Source: a bacterium (GTDB lineage: Bacteria; Zhuqueibacterota; Zhuqueibacteria; Residuimicrobiales; Residuimicrobiaceae). Taken from it: a stretch of 64,000 bases of DNA. Shown piece by piece: positions 54,265-63,662 of the stretch. The notes under the pieces were generated by a model that made no database searches, was not told the DNA's origin, and saw only the letters and a list, made by a program, of their open reading frames with translations. Made by a program: the position numbers and the translations under genes. The DNA is taken from the NCBI GenBank assembly GCA_029565685.1, contig JAKQNR010000021.1, forward strand, positions 62,001 to 126,000. Direction: 5' to 3'. How positions within the stretch are numbered: the stretch's first letter is position 1; every line of letters starts with the position of its first letter.

Positions 54265-55197
54265 TCAGGGTTGGCTGGAGAACAGCGGTCCGCTCGGCGT
54301 GGCCGGCCAGGAGATGCGGCCCTGGGACACCTCTTTTTCCAGCTTGAACCCGAGCATCTTGTAGACCAGCTTTGCCGCGTTGAAGGGGGAGTTGCGGTCA
54401 TAGCGGTTGAACGCCAGTTCAACCACATCAAAGCCCACCACGGTTTTAGTGCGGAACAGCGTGTGGAGGATGTCCAACCCTTCATCCCAGGTGAAGCCGC
54501 CTGGTTCCGGTGTGCCGGTGCTGCTGATGACGCTGAGGTCAAAGGCATCGACGTCCACGGTGATAAAGATGTGTTCCGGCAGGTTCTGCAGCATGATTTT
54601 CCAGTTGCACAATTTTTTGCGCAGGCTGTGCATGGTGCACAACGCCATTTTCTCTCGGCGGATGCGGTCCGCTTCTTCGCTGCACATAGCGCGAATGCCC
54701 AGCTGCAGAGTGTGCGGGGTCATCTCGCGAATCCGCGCCATCACCGAAGCATGGCTGAAGCGGCTGCCCTCATAGCTGTCGCGCAGGTCAGAGTGGGCGT
54801 CCAGTTGCACGCACCCCAGGGTCGAATATCTCTCCTGCAGCGCCTTGAAATAGCCGCTGCTGATGGAGTGGTCGCCGCCGAGCACTACGACGAATTTGTT
54901 CTGTTCCAGCAGGGCTCGGGTGGACCGGACCATTTGTTGATGCACGGCGGCAGGGGTTTTGGGCATGGCCGGGGCCGCCAGGGTCACGATGCCCATGCGA
55001 TAGGGTTCAGCCTTGAGCACTTCATCGTAGAACTCCACATAGCCAGAGGCGTCCAGAATGGCCTGGGGCGCACCACCGGCGCCGTGGCCGTACGAGACGC
55101 CGCCTTCATAGGGAAACGGCAGCACGGCCACTGCGGCTTTTTCAAACCGGCAGAATTCCGAATCAGGGCCAAGAAACTGTTTGCGGTTGAGTTTCAT
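54265..55197 (-). CDS. speB: Agmatinase
   Basis: Hydrolyses agmatine to putrescine and urea. Metal ligands typical of ureohydrolases: GGDHSIS, LDAHSDLRDSYEG and ITVDVDAFDLSVIS. ATG 55197 overlaps the stop of the DHS-like gene by four bases. The length of 310 is normal. With the pyruvoyl arginine decarboxylase and the DHS-like gene it forms the pathway arginine, agmatine, putrescine and then a longer polyamine. The true substrate could be another guanidino compound, but the cluster favours agmatine. Confidence 0.92.
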   Translation of the reverse strand: MKLNRKQFLGPDSEFCRFEKAAVAVLPFPYEGGVSYGHGAGGAPQAILDASGYVEFYDEVLKAEPYRMGIVTLAAPAMPKTPAAVHQQMVRSTRALLEQNKFVVVLGGDHSISSGYFKALQERYSTLGCVQLDAHSDLRDSYEGSRFSHASVMARIREMTPHTLQLGIRAMCSEEADRIRREKMALCTMHSLRKKLCNWKIMLQNLPEHIFITVDVDAFDLSVISSTGTPEPGGFTWDEGLDILHTLFRTKTVVGFDVVELAFNRYDRNSPFNAAKLVYKMLGFKLEKEVSQGRISWPATPSGPLFSSQP

Positions 55198-56285
55198 CGG
55201 TTTTTCAGCATTTGTTGGGTGAGGGCCGGCAGCCGTTCTGAAAGGGCTTTGGCCGGCCGCGGTTTGCATTCATTGAGGACAAAGGCCGCCAGCAGCGGAA
55301 AGACGATGGAGTATTCCCCCCAGATCTGCACCAGTTTTTCCTCGCCGGTGGAGCGGTATTTGCCCCAGGTGACCGCTTCGCTGAAGGTGCAGCTGGAAAG
55401 GCTGCCTTCTCGTTCCACGGCGGTGGTGATCTGCAGACCGCGGTCAGCTCCTTCAAAGTCAATGCCGAGGATCTGGCTGATGGTGGGCCCGGTCTGCTGG
55501 ATGAAATTTTTCGGACCGCCGCCGCCCCATTCGACAAAGCCGCTGGCCTGGGCAGTATAGCTGATGGCAGCGGAATCGAGGATGTCCTTTTGGCTGGAGA
55601 GAAGCAGGGGATATCCTTCCAGGTCGGTTCTGGCCAGGTTCATGGCGATGGAGTGGTTGGAGAGCGAGTCCCAAAAGACCGGCACTGATCCTTTGGCCGC
55701 AGCGACGAGAAAGCTGCGTTCCGGATGCGGCGATCGTTGTGCAGCCCACAAACCGAGCTGCCGGTTGAACTCCCAGCTGCTCAGGGCTTTTGCGGCGAGC
55801 TCGGAATAACGCTCGCGGACAAAAAGGCGGATCAATTCATCCTGAGCCTCCAAGGTCTCCTTTTCGCGAATGCCGATGTCGTAGATGCGGGTGTCGCCGT
55901 GCCGGCGCAGCAGATCATCGTCGGTCTGCGGTGAGATAGCCTTGACCGGCAGATCAAAGGCAAAGTGCAGGTCGTGGTACACCTGTGCGCCGGTGGAACA
56001 GATCACATCGATAAATCCCGCTTCTAATAAAGAGATCACCATGCCGCCCATGCCTCCGGCGATACCGGCGCCCGAGATGCCCAACCAAATAGTGTCGCCG
56101 TCGTCCACCATGCGCTGAAACAGTCGTGCGCCGCGGAAGACATTGCGCGCCTCGAACGAGGTGCGGCCCATGAGCTGCAGCAACGCGCTCACGCTCACAC
56201 CCGGTCGAAGGGGTTCAGGGATGATGTCCGGTGCATCGTGGAATAGAGAGTTGTTATGGCCCATGATCGGTCCCATTCTTTGCAT
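55194..56285 (-). CDS. Deoxyhypusine synthase-like protein
   Basis: About 363 residues with the DHS Rossmann core: WLGISGAGIAGGMGGMVISLL, VDVICSTGAQVYHDLHFAF-like (here DVICSTGAQVYHDLHFAFDL) and WGGGGPKNFIQQTGPTISQ. The Lys in GPKNF matches the catalytic Lys of eukaryotic DHS. Bacteria lack the eIF5A hypusine target, so bacterial homologues probably make homospermidine-like polyamines or transfer the aminobutyl group to another acceptor. It overlaps agmatinase. Starts at 56285 or 56264 (ATG with GGGA) are possible. A strong hairpin lies directly before the start. Confidence 0.82.
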   Translation of the reverse strand: MQRMGPIMGHNNSLFHDAPDIIPEPLRPGVSVSALLQLMGRTSFEARNVFRGARLFQRMVDDGDTIWLGISGAGIAGGMGGMVISLLEAGFIDVICSTGAQVYHDLHFAFDLPVKAISPQTDDDLLRRHGDTRIYDIGIREKETLEAQDELIRLFVRERYSELAAKALSSWEFNRQLGLWAAQRSPHPERSFLVAAAKGSVPVFWDSLSNHSIAMNLARTDLEGYPLLLSSQKDILDSAAISYTAQASGFVEWGGGGPKNFIQQTGPTISQILGIDFEGADRGLQITTAVEREGSLSSCTFSEAVTWGKYRSTGEEKLVQIWGEYSIVFPLLAAFVLNECKPRPAKALSERLPALTQQMLKNR

Positions 56286-56286
56286 G

Positions 56287-56349
56287 AAATAAAAAACCCT
56301 GTTTTACGCCGCACGCCCATTAGGACAGCGGGAGAAATAAAACAGGGTT
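56287..56349 (-). terminator. Hairpin with T-run between arginine decarboxylase and DHS-like gene
   Basis: Minus strand: AACCCTGTTTTA pairs perfectly (12 bp) with TAAAACAGGGTT (56338-56349 and 56295-56306), followed by a T-rich run. It starts seven bases after the decarboxylase stop and ends about where the DHS-like gene begins. It may end transcription or attenuate it, since no separate promoter for the next genes is visible. Confidence 0.75.
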
Positions 56350-56355
56350 GAACGA

Positions 56356-56919
56356 TTAATCCATCAACATGACTGCGCAGGCCAGCACCGTAGTCCACAA
56401 TCCATCCTTATGGCCTTTTGCCGACTGGGCAATGCTGCGGCTGGTAAAGTTGTACTCTTTGATCTGGTACAGCTTTTTCCGTTCGTTCCAGGCGACATTG
56501 GGATCCAATTCGATGCCCAATGTGGAAGCGAGCATGGTGGCGGCTAGGTCTTCGGCAAAGTCAGTGACCTTTTTCTCCGTTTGTCCAAAGGCGTGATGTT
56601 CGCTGATATAGCCGTACTGCGTAGGGTTGGTAGGGCGGGCCAGTCCGATGGCTGCGGACACCAGGCGGTTGGGTTCGTTGGTGCATTCCCGCGCCATCAC
56701 TACAAAGGTGATCTGGCCTGGTTTGAGTTCACTGACGCCCTGCTTGCGTGAAATAATTTTACATCCGGGAGCAAAGATGCTCGACACGGTGACCAGGTTG
56801 CAGATTTCAATATCTGCATCTCTCAACGCCAGTTCGAAGCTTTGCAGTTTGTTTTTATGATAGCCGACGCCGTTGGTGAAGAACATCCGCTTGGGGATCA
56901 AATTTGAGATCGTTTCCAA
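56356..56919 (-). CDS. pdaD: Pyruvoyl-dependent arginine decarboxylase
   Basis: Decarboxylates arginine to agmatine using a pyruvoyl group made by self-cleavage before a serine. The expected site is in NLVTVSSIFAPG. Other marks are FVVMARECTNEPNRLVSAAIGL, in parts, and YGYISEHHAFGQTEK. 187 residues, normal. TTG start at 56919 with GGGAGGG eight bases upstream is strongly supported. It is the first gene of the polyamine cluster. Its product would feed agmatinase. Confidence 0.9.
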   Translation of the reverse strand: METISNLIPKRMFFTNGVGYHKNKLQSFELALRDADIEICNLVTVSSIFAPGCKIISRKQGVSELKPGQITFVVMARECTNEPNRLVSAAIGLARPTNPTQYGYISEHHAFGQTEKKVTDFAEDLAATMLASTLGIELDPNVAWNERKKLYQIKEYNFTSRSIAQSAKGHKDGLWTTVLACAVMLMD

Positions 56920-57053
56920 TGTTACAGCCCTCCCAGAGGAAAGGAAAAAGATAGGGGATCGCTCCCGGTGAATTATAAATCAGAATAAATTACGAATTTT
57001 CACAAAAAAATACAAATGGTATCAACAGCCGGCGTCTGCAGGAGCGATGGCGG

Positions 57054-57584
57054 TCAGGGGTGGGCGGTGGTTTTGCTTCGCCACACTCGGTAAAAGAACA
57101 CGGCGAACCCGCCGCCGATGAGCGCTGTGAGCAATTGCGGCAACGCCATGATGGAGAGCAGGGCATGGGGCAGGGATTTGCCCAGGAGCAGCGGCAACAG
57201 GATTCGTGCGGCGGCATAGAGCACGGTGAATTTGAGCACAGCGGCGGTGAGAACGGCCAAGCCGTTACGCAGGTAGAAGCGAGTGGCTGTGTCCGCCTGA
57301 CGGTCCATGATCCAGGCAAAGAGCGCGACATAGGCCAGGTTGGCGATAAGGATAAAGGGGATCATGGGCGCCAGCGGCGCCGGCAGCTGTCCACGCAGCA
57401 CGGCCAGCAGCGGAGTCAGGCATCCCAGGACTGCGCCGCCGGTTGCAGAGACCATCAACGTGGTGATGATCAGCATGAAATTAACCATCGGGCCGGTGAC
57501 CGGCTGTGGCAGGCCGAGGAGTTGGATCACCAGAGTGATGGAGAGGAGAAACATCAATCTGGTGAGAGTCAGAGTCTTGGCCAT
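57054..57584 (-). CDS. ECF-type S-component-like membrane protein
   Basis: 176 residues with five or six hydrophobic segments: FLLSITLVIQLLGLPQPVTGP, in parts, LIITTLMVSATGGAVLGCLTP and PFILIANLAYVALFAWIMD. The spacing (GP, then N, then IPFILIAN) resembles the substrate-binding subunit of ECF vitamin or metal transporters. No A, A' or T components are nearby, so it may share a common energising module encoded elsewhere. The ligand is unknown. It follows the TonB-like gene by 45 bases. Confidence 0.6.
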   Translation of the reverse strand: MAKTLTLTRLMFLLSITLVIQLLGLPQPVTGPMVNFMLIITTLMVSATGGAVLGCLTPLLAVLRGQLPAPLAPMIPFILIANLAYVALFAWIMDRQADTATRFYLRNGLAVLTAAVLKFTVLYAAARILLPLLLGKSLPHALLSIMALPQLLTALIGGGFAVFFYRVWRSKTTAHP

Positions 57585-57629
57585 AGCGATAAATTCCTAT
57601 TGTCGGGCCTGCATGAAAGAGCGGCGTCC

Positions 57630-58880
57630 TCATTCGGTGCGGCTGAACACGAACGGCAGATTGACGGTCACGGAACCCTCGGGGATAGGTTCAAAGCGCA
57701 GACGGCGCAGGATGTTGAGAATCTCCCGTTCGAAATCTGGGTGGTTCATGGTCGATTCCACCAATCCGGCGTTGGATACGGCGCCGTCCGGCTCGATGGT
57801 GATATCGATGCTCACCTTGCCGCGCAGGTCTGCATTGGTGCGCAGATATTTGGTGTAGGTATACATGATCCGTCCCTGTTGTGATTGGATCACCGCCATC
57901 ACGGATTCCGAAGAACGCCGGACCATGGCGGCCTGCGACCCGCGCATCTGGCTCGGCGGCTGAATATTGACCTGTCCTTTTTTCTCCAGCTTGACCGTTT
58001 CCACTTTTTTGACATCGCTGATGAGATCGTCGATGCCGCCGGTGACCTCTACATGGTCGAGATCCAGGCCGTCGCCCCGGCCTGCCCCCCGGCCGTTGCC
58101 GAGGCCGCTGCCGTCTCCGTATCCGTCGCCGTTGCCGCTGCCGCGGCTGGTCTGGGCCTGAGACATTAAACGATCCAGGTCCTGCAGAGAACGATCGTCC
58201 AACAACAATCGTGTGTTGGCTTTATAGGTTGCGTCATCGACCGGCACGATGATGCCCAGCACGCCCGGGTTGCGCGCAGCCAGGCCGCCGTAGACCTTGG
58301 AACCACCGGGGCCGCTTCCACCCGGTGGCTCTTGATTGATCGAGGGCGGTGTATTCAGCTCAATGTATTTGACTCGTACGGTTTTCGGCTTCTCCGGTTC
58401 CGGCATCAACGAGGCGGCGGTCCAATAGGCGCCGAGCAGAATAAAGTGAATCAGGGCGGCCAAGCCCAGGCCCCAAGCGGTGAAGCGGCGGGCGACTCGC
58501 TTTAGCTCCACCGCGCCATAGGTTTTGCCCATGACTTGCAGCGGTTGGACGATCTTGGGCTCAGGTTCACGGGCAGTCTTTTTGAACTCTTGCCACTGCT
58601 TCTCCAGCTGTTGGGCCTCGCTGTCCAGATGGGAGAGACCGCTGCGCAGTTGCTTGAGTTGAGCCAGCACGACGGATATCTCGGTCTTGATGGCAGGCGG
58701 AAAAGAGAGTTCCAGCAAAGATTCGATCAAGTGGGGCGAGTTCATCTCTTCACGACGTTCGACCAGCCCCTGTTCTTTGGCATACCGGTAAAGTTTGTCG
58801 CGCAGAAACTGATGCAGTTGAATCATCTGCTCGCGTGTTTGTTTGATGCTGCGAAGTTGTTGCTGTATATCGTATAGCAT
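57630..58880 (-). CDS. TonB/AgmX-like transmembrane protein with cytosolic N-terminus
   Basis: 416 residues. The first ~130 residues are a charged coiled coil, then comes one membrane helix (GLGLAALIHFILLGAYWTAA). A Pro-rich linker (TPPSINQEPPGGSGPGGSKV) and a Gly-rich stretch (GSGNGDGYGDGSGLGNGRG) follow, and a TonB-like C-terminus (DLRGKVSIDITIEPDGAVSN, in parts, ILRRLRFEPIPEGSVTVNLPF). TonB-like proteins carry energy from inner-membrane ExbB/D or TolQ/R motors to outer-membrane partners. The long cytosolic N-terminus is unusual. Downstream of the small secreted gene and TPR genes, so likely part of one envelope machine. Confidence 0.8.
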   Translation of the reverse strand: MLYDIQQQLRSIKQTREQMIQLHQFLRDKLYRYAKEQGLVERREEMNSPHLIESLLELSFPPAIKTEISVVLAQLKQLRSGLSHLDSEAQQLEKQWQEFKKTAREPEPKIVQPLQVMGKTYGAVELKRVARRFTAWGLGLAALIHFILLGAYWTAASLMPEPEKPKTVRVKYIELNTPPSINQEPPGGSGPGGSKVYGGLAARNPGVLGIIVPVDDATYKANTRLLLDDRSLQDLDRLMSQAQTSRGSGNGDGYGDGSGLGNGRGAGRGDGLDLDHVEVTGGIDDLISDVKKVETVKLEKKGQVNIQPPSQMRGSQAAMVRRSSESVMAVIQSQQGRIMYTYTKYLRTNADLRGKVSIDITIEPDGAVSNAGLVESTMNHPDFEREILNILRRLRFEPIPEGSVTVNLPFVFSRTE

Positions 58881-59002
58881 GCATTCCTCTGTTAAAACAA
58901 ACCTCCGGTCGAGCGTCGACGCTCTTTCCCGACCTTTGGTGTATTGATGGCCGCGCGGTGCAGTTCAGGCGCAGGGTTGCCGCTTGAAGAGTGGAAGAGA
59001 CA

Positions 59003-59374
59003 TTACCAGGGTATGACGTCTTTGCGTTCCCGACCCGGCGCTGCAGGTCTGGCCGTCGCCCGGCCTTTTCTTTCCACGGGTCGGAAGATCTCGTTGAAAA
59101 AAGCGCGCTCGATATTGATGTCGTCTATCTCTGGGTTGGAGCCTGGAATGATAAAGACCGCCTGCGGCTTTTCCAGGCGACCCTCGATCTCTATCTTGTC
59201 TAAAAAGACTTTGTTGTTATTTTCATCGATCACCGGCGCCGAGGTTTGGGCAGAACCGGCGGTCACGGAATCCGGTCTAGCGGGTTCGGATTTCGGTTCC
59301 TGAGCGAAGCCCAGGGTTGCGCTCAAAAGCAGCAGTGTCATGGACCATCGCCCCCAAGGGTGCGGTTTTATCAT
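59003..59374 (-). CDS. Small secreted protein of the TonB-TPR locus
   Basis: 123 residues. A signal peptide (MTLLLLSATLGFAQ) precedes a low-complexity stretch and then a conserved-looking motif: VFLDKIEIEGRLEKPQAVFII and PEIDDINIERAFFNEIFRP, in parts. The IEIEGRLEKPQ strand resembles segments seen near AgmX-type proteins. It is probably a periplasmic partner of the TonB-like protein. No family can be named with certainty. Position between the TPR and TonB-like genes, in the same direction. Confidence 0.65.
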   Translation of the reverse strand: MIKPHPWGRWSMTLLLLSATLGFAQEPKSEPARPDSVTAGSAQTSAPVIDENNNKVFLDKIEIEGRLEKPQAVFIIPGSNPEIDDINIERAFFNEIFRPVERKGRATARPAAPGRERKDVIPW

Positions 59375-59420
59375 TTTATAACTCCCGTTTGCATTTAGAG
59401 CTAGAGGAGGGGCTCCTCCG

Positions 59421-62315
59421 CTATTCGTTTAATTGTTCCGCTGCGGGCGAGGTCGTCTCCTTGGCGGAATCCGACTGATAGCCCAGCTCGGTCATCAACG
59501 CCTGCATGCGTTGCCGGCAGTGGCCCACCCAGACATTGTCGATTTGATTCAGATGCGCTTGATCGACGGTTTTAACATAGGTGTCCAGGGCCCGCTCCTG
59601 ATACGGCCGGGCGGCTTCGTTCAATTTGGCTTGATAGGCGGCCAAGGCCTCTCCCGTGAGGTTTTTGGGCAATGGCGACTCTTTGAGGGCGCGCACGAAC
59701 TCTTCCAGCGCCATGCCGATGCGATAGGAGGCGGCGGTGGACCAATCGGCGATCTGGTATTCAAGCGCGTCGCGGTAGGCCTTGAAAACATCTTGAAACT
59801 TTTTGCGTTTGAGCGCGATCTGTTTGGCTGAGGTCAGGTTGATGGTTTTATACTCCTCGAACTCCAGTTCCCCCAGCATGAACTGGGCTTGCGCACTGAA
59901 ATAGGCGTCCACCGGTTCGCCCCGGGCTTCAAACGTGCGGTAGGCTGCGATGGTGCGTTGGTACGCCGCGCGCGCGTCCTCCATGCGGCCGGCCTTGAAA
60001 GACATCTCGCCGCTCTTGTAGGTGCACTCGATCACCTCATCGGCTGTGTCCGGATACTGGGCGACGAACGAGTCATACATTCGTTTGGCGTTCAACCAAT
60101 CCTGGAGCAGCTCATAGCAGTTGGCGGCGTTTTTAAACGAGGATGGCGCCAACGGCGAGCGCGGATAGTTTGCCGTCAGGCCGGCATAGTGCGCCGCGGC
60201 GATGGCCCATTCGTTATGTTGTTCGCGCAGGCTGGCGGCGCGATACAGAGCCTGATCCGCCAGTTCCGAAAGTGGTTCGCGACGAGCGAGTTCTTCGAAC
60301 GCCTGGGCCGCCAGCGTATCGCGGCCGGCCTTCTGATATTGCAAGCCGGCTTCGAACAGCGCCCGGCTGCGAATCTGACGGTCGTTGGTTTCCGCAGCCA
60401 CGACCTGCAGCAGTTGGGCGGATTCCTGCATCTTGCTTTCCCGGCTCAGATTTTCAGCCAGCTTGAATTTTGCGGCGCCGGCCATCTTGAGCGCCCGTTC
60501 AGCGTATTGCACGGAATCTGGAAAATTCTTCGCCAGCGCGCTGAACCACACGTCCGCTTCCGCATATTGTTCAGCCTCGAAATAGCACTGGCCTGCGTTC
60601 ATCGCCGCCAGGAGGAAGAACGGCCGCTTTTCGCCGTTGGCCACGATTTTTTTATACACCGCGATGGCCGGATTATAGGCTTTCAGTTCGTGAAGCACTT
60701 CGCCGAATTTCAGCATCACTGCGTCGAACCACTGGCTTTCCGGGAACAGTCGGCTGAAATCGTTGCACGCGCGCAGCACCTCGGCCTCAGAGGGGCGTTT
60801 CACTGCAACGATGAGCACATCCCCGCCGCCGATGAATTCGTCGATATAGACCACCGAGCTGTCCTGCACCGGTTCCGAGCCCATATGCTGATAGCTGCAG
60901 AGCACCCGGTTATACGCCGCCTCTTCACGATACGAGGACGAGTCGTACTGGGTCACCACCCGCTGATAGGCTTCCGCCGCTTCCTTGAATTTTCCCTGCT
61001 GGTAAAAACATTCGGCCATCAGGTACTGCACCCGCGCCGCTTCGCCGGCGGTGGGGAATTTAGCGAGAAACTCTTCGTATTTGCTGATCGCCAGCAGATA
61101 ATCCCGGCTTTGGTTGCGCTTTTGCGCCTGGGATTGATAGAATGTGCCCAGATAGAGCAGAGTCTCCTGCGCGAGGGTTGAGGCGGCGCGATAGGGGTCT
61201 CCCTCGGGATATTGGGCAAGCCATGCGCCGCCAGGGCCGAACTCGGCGACAATTTTCTCCCGGACCTGATTGGCCTCTTCGCTGTTGCCATCCAATTCAT
61301 AGTCCTCCACCATCCGCTGATACAGCGCGGGCGCCTCCGCGTGAAAGGGGTAAAGGTCCAGGATCACCCGATTGGTTTCGATCGTCTCGCTGTAGTAATT
61401 GCGTTTTTTATAAAGTTCAGCCAACTGCGTCAGCACCGGCAGCGTATAGTACTTGTCCGTGCGATCGGCGAAAAAAGCGCGCGCCGCCTGCGGGCCGCCG
61501 AATTCGCTGTAGCAGCTGGCGATGTATTGGATGGACTCGGATTTCAGATCCGCTTTGGATTTTCCGATCACGCGCGAGTCGGTCTTTTCCACCAGATCGA
61601 TGTCCTCCAGCAGATAGATGAACGTCGTGATGGCGTTGCTGTAATCATTCAGGTTGTAATAGCACCACCCCAATTTATACAGCGCCATATCGAAATAGGG
61701 ATTGTCCCAATGGCCGAGAAGGAACTTGTATTGTTCGATGGCCTGTTTGTGATCGCGGCGGTCAAAGTAATATTCTCCGATGCGGAAATGGGCCTCGAGA
61801 TTGATCAACGAGTTCGGAAATTCCGTGATCAGCTGTTGAAAGAACGTCTGGCTGCGGACGGGATTTCCCTCCTGCAGGTGGGCCATGCCCAGGCGGTAAT
61901 AGATTTTATCTTTAAAGGGGATGTCGGGATACTCTTTCAGCAGACGGTAGCAATACTCCATGGTCGGCTGCAGACTGATGCGGGGCATGATCGGTTCGTC
62001 CGGCCGCTCTTTGTTGTCAAAGGCTTCCAGCTCTTTTTCGTAGACCGTCATCGCTTTCTGATACAGCAGGGAGGAGCGGCGTTCATGCAGCTCCGCCAGC
62101 TGCAGCATTACCGTGGGCACGAATTCGGCCTCGGGGTACTCGCGCACCAGGCGTTCATGATCTTCGATGATGCGGTTCAGCTTGTTCAGGTCCTGGCCCG
62201 CTTCTTTTAGAACGGCGGCCACGAACGCGCTTTCCTGCGCCAGAGCCGGCCCCGCGGCTGTCATGGCGACAAGCAGCAGCGCCCTGAGATAATAATAGAT
62301 GCGAAAGGATTTCAT
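59421..62315 (-). CDS. Large secreted TPR protein
   Basis: 964 residues: a signal peptide (LRALLLVAMTAAGPALAQ) followed by many tetratricopeptide-like repeats spanning almost the whole length, for example YRLGMAHLQEGNPVRSQTFFQQL, in parts, YLMAECFYQQGKFKEAAEAYQR and RMYDSFVAQYPDTADEV. Such arrays scaffold protein complexes. Start ATG 62315 overlaps the stop of the next upstream TPR gene by four bases. The protein probably bridges inner- and outer-membrane parts of the locus. Similar to YbgF/BamD-type repeats only in general form. Confidence 0.85.
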   Translation of the reverse strand: MKSFRIYYYLRALLLVAMTAAGPALAQESAFVAAVLKEAGQDLNKLNRIIEDHERLVREYPEAEFVPTVMLQLAELHERRSSLLYQKAMTVYEKELEAFDNKERPDEPIMPRISLQPTMEYCYRLLKEYPDIPFKDKIYYRLGMAHLQEGNPVRSQTFFQQLITEFPNSLINLEAHFRIGEYYFDRRDHKQAIEQYKFLLGHWDNPYFDMALYKLGWCYYNLNDYSNAITTFIYLLEDIDLVEKTDSRVIGKSKADLKSESIQYIASCYSEFGGPQAARAFFADRTDKYYTLPVLTQLAELYKKRNYYSETIETNRVILDLYPFHAEAPALYQRMVEDYELDGNSEEANQVREKIVAEFGPGGAWLAQYPEGDPYRAASTLAQETLLYLGTFYQSQAQKRNQSRDYLLAISKYEEFLAKFPTAGEAARVQYLMAECFYQQGKFKEAAEAYQRVVTQYDSSSYREEAAYNRVLCSYQHMGSEPVQDSSVVYIDEFIGGGDVLIVAVKRPSEAEVLRACNDFSRLFPESQWFDAVMLKFGEVLHELKAYNPAIAVYKKIVANGEKRPFFLLAAMNAGQCYFEAEQYAEADVWFSALAKNFPDSVQYAERALKMAGAAKFKLAENLSRESKMQESAQLLQVVAAETNDRQIRSRALFEAGLQYQKAGRDTLAAQAFEELARREPLSELADQALYRAASLREQHNEWAIAAAHYAGLTANYPRSPLAPSSFKNAANCYELLQDWLNAKRMYDSFVAQYPDTADEVIECTYKSGEMSFKAGRMEDARAAYQRTIAAYRTFEARGEPVDAYFSAQAQFMLGELEFEEYKTINLTSAKQIALKRKKFQDVFKAYRDALEYQIADWSTAASYRIGMALEEFVRALKESPLPKNLTGEALAAYQAKLNEAARPYQERALDTYVKTVDQAHLNQIDNVWVGHCRQRMQALMTELGYQSDSAKETTSPAAEQLNE

Positions 62316-63652
62316 GGTTCCAGCATTTTCAAAAACATAACCCGGGAACGGCCGAACTCGGCATAGGCGCGCCAGTCGCGCCGCGCTTCACGACGATCGG
62401 CTGTCTTTTTCAGCTCTTCGATTTGGCTGGAGAGGTCGTCAAAGACCTGGCGTTCTTCATGAATGCGACGCAGCATGCCCTCGCGCAGTTCCGATAACCG
62501 CCGGCCTTCCTCTTTGAGGTACTCCGGTGATTTTTCATCCACCTCCAGGGGGATGGTGTCGAGCAGCTTGCTCTCCAGAACCAACAGATCCATCTTGGTG
62601 TGTTCCAGGTTGGCGCTTTCCTCCTTGAGGGTGGAGCGCACCTGTTCCACCATGGGAGGGATCGCCTCTTTTTTCGGAAAGATGGAGATCAGATGGTTAT
62701 AGACCGACAACGCCTCATCGTATTTTTTCAATTTCAGATAACAGCGGCCGAGAAGGAAAAAGGCCTCCTCGGAATTTTCCGTCTGCGGATAGCGGCTGAC
62801 CAGCAGGGTCAAGGGGGTGAGCGCCACATCGTACTGGTTTTGCATGGTGGAAGCCCATCCGGCGGCCAACAGGGCGGCGTCGTATTTTTCGTAATTAGGG
62901 GACACGGCCATGAATTGATTGTAGCTGGCCTGAAAATAGCCGAGTTCATAGTACATATAGCCCAGGGTCAAGTGGGCTTCGTCGATCACGGATCGCCGCT
63001 GGTCGTTGATCACGGTCAGGGCGCAGACGCTGCGCAGGGTCTGAACGGCCTTGCGCACGTTTTTCATGCGCAGATAGCAAATGCCCGTGGCGTACAAACC
63101 GTAATCATAATACGTGCTCTGTTCTGAAATGGCGCTGTACATTTTGATGGCGCGTGGATAGTCCTTATACCGATAATAGCACTGTCCGGCATAATAGGAC
63201 GCCGCGTCCGACACCGGCGCCGGGGCGTTGGAGCGCGCGATGGTCTCATAGAATTCCAGGCATCGGGCGTAATCGGCGCGGTCGTATTCGATGCGCAGCA
63301 GTCCGAGGAGCGCCTGCGGCAGCAGCGGGCTGCGGATGTAGCGGTTGATCAGATATTTGTACAATTTGGCGGCGCCGGCCGGAAGGCCGATCTCATAAAG
63401 GCATTCGCCTAAAAGATAGATCACCTCATCGCTCTTGGAGAAATGGGGATTGAAATCCATCAGGATGATCAGATCGCGGGCGCTGGTCCAATACTCCTGG
63501 CGTTCGAATTCCGTGCGAGCGTCGATCAACAGTTTTTCCGACGCGCTTTCCAACTCCCGTCCGGAAATCTGGCGGCTGTTCTCTGCTGCGGGTAGAGCTG
63601 GAACGCCGGCAACGAGGATAAAAGTCAGCAGGAGCAGCCGGGCGAGGGGCAT
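62312..63652 (-). CDS. Secreted TPR protein
   Basis: About 446 residues from ATG 63652 (ATG 63691 is an alternative that overlaps the upstream gene by 29 bases). A signal peptide (LARLLLLTFILVAGVPALPA) leads to TPR repeats: LIDARTEFERQEYWTSARDL, YYAGQCYYRYKDYPRAIKMY and EEAFFLLGRCYLKLKKYDEAL, in parts. The C-terminal 100 residues are a coiled coil rich in Glu, Arg and Leu (EERQVFDDLSSQIEELKK). It overlaps the larger TPR gene by four bases, so they are cotranslated and probably bind each other. Confidence 0.82.
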   Translation of the reverse strand: MPLARLLLLTFILVAGVPALPAAENSRQISGRELESASEKLLIDARTEFERQEYWTSARDLIILMDFNPHFSKSDEVIYLLGECLYEIGLPAGAAKLYKYLINRYIRSPLLPQALLGLLRIEYDRADYARCLEFYETIARSNAPAPVSDAASYYAGQCYYRYKDYPRAIKMYSAISEQSTYYDYGLYATGICYLRMKNVRKAVQTLRSVCALTVINDQRRSVIDEAHLTLGYMYYELGYFQASYNQFMAVSPNYEKYDAALLAAGWASTMQNQYDVALTPLTLLVSRYPQTENSEEAFFLLGRCYLKLKKYDEALSVYNHLISIFPKKEAIPPMVEQVRSTLKEESANLEHTKMDLLVLESKLLDTIPLEVDEKSPEYLKEEGRRLSELREGMLRRIHEERQVFDDLSSQIEELKKTADRREARRDWRAYAEFGRSRVMFLKMLEP

Positions 63653-63662
63653 GGGCGCATCG

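Noticed and set aside
59889-61181. Long plus-strand frame over the TPR gene
   Set aside because: Antisense shadow produced by regular TPR codon use.
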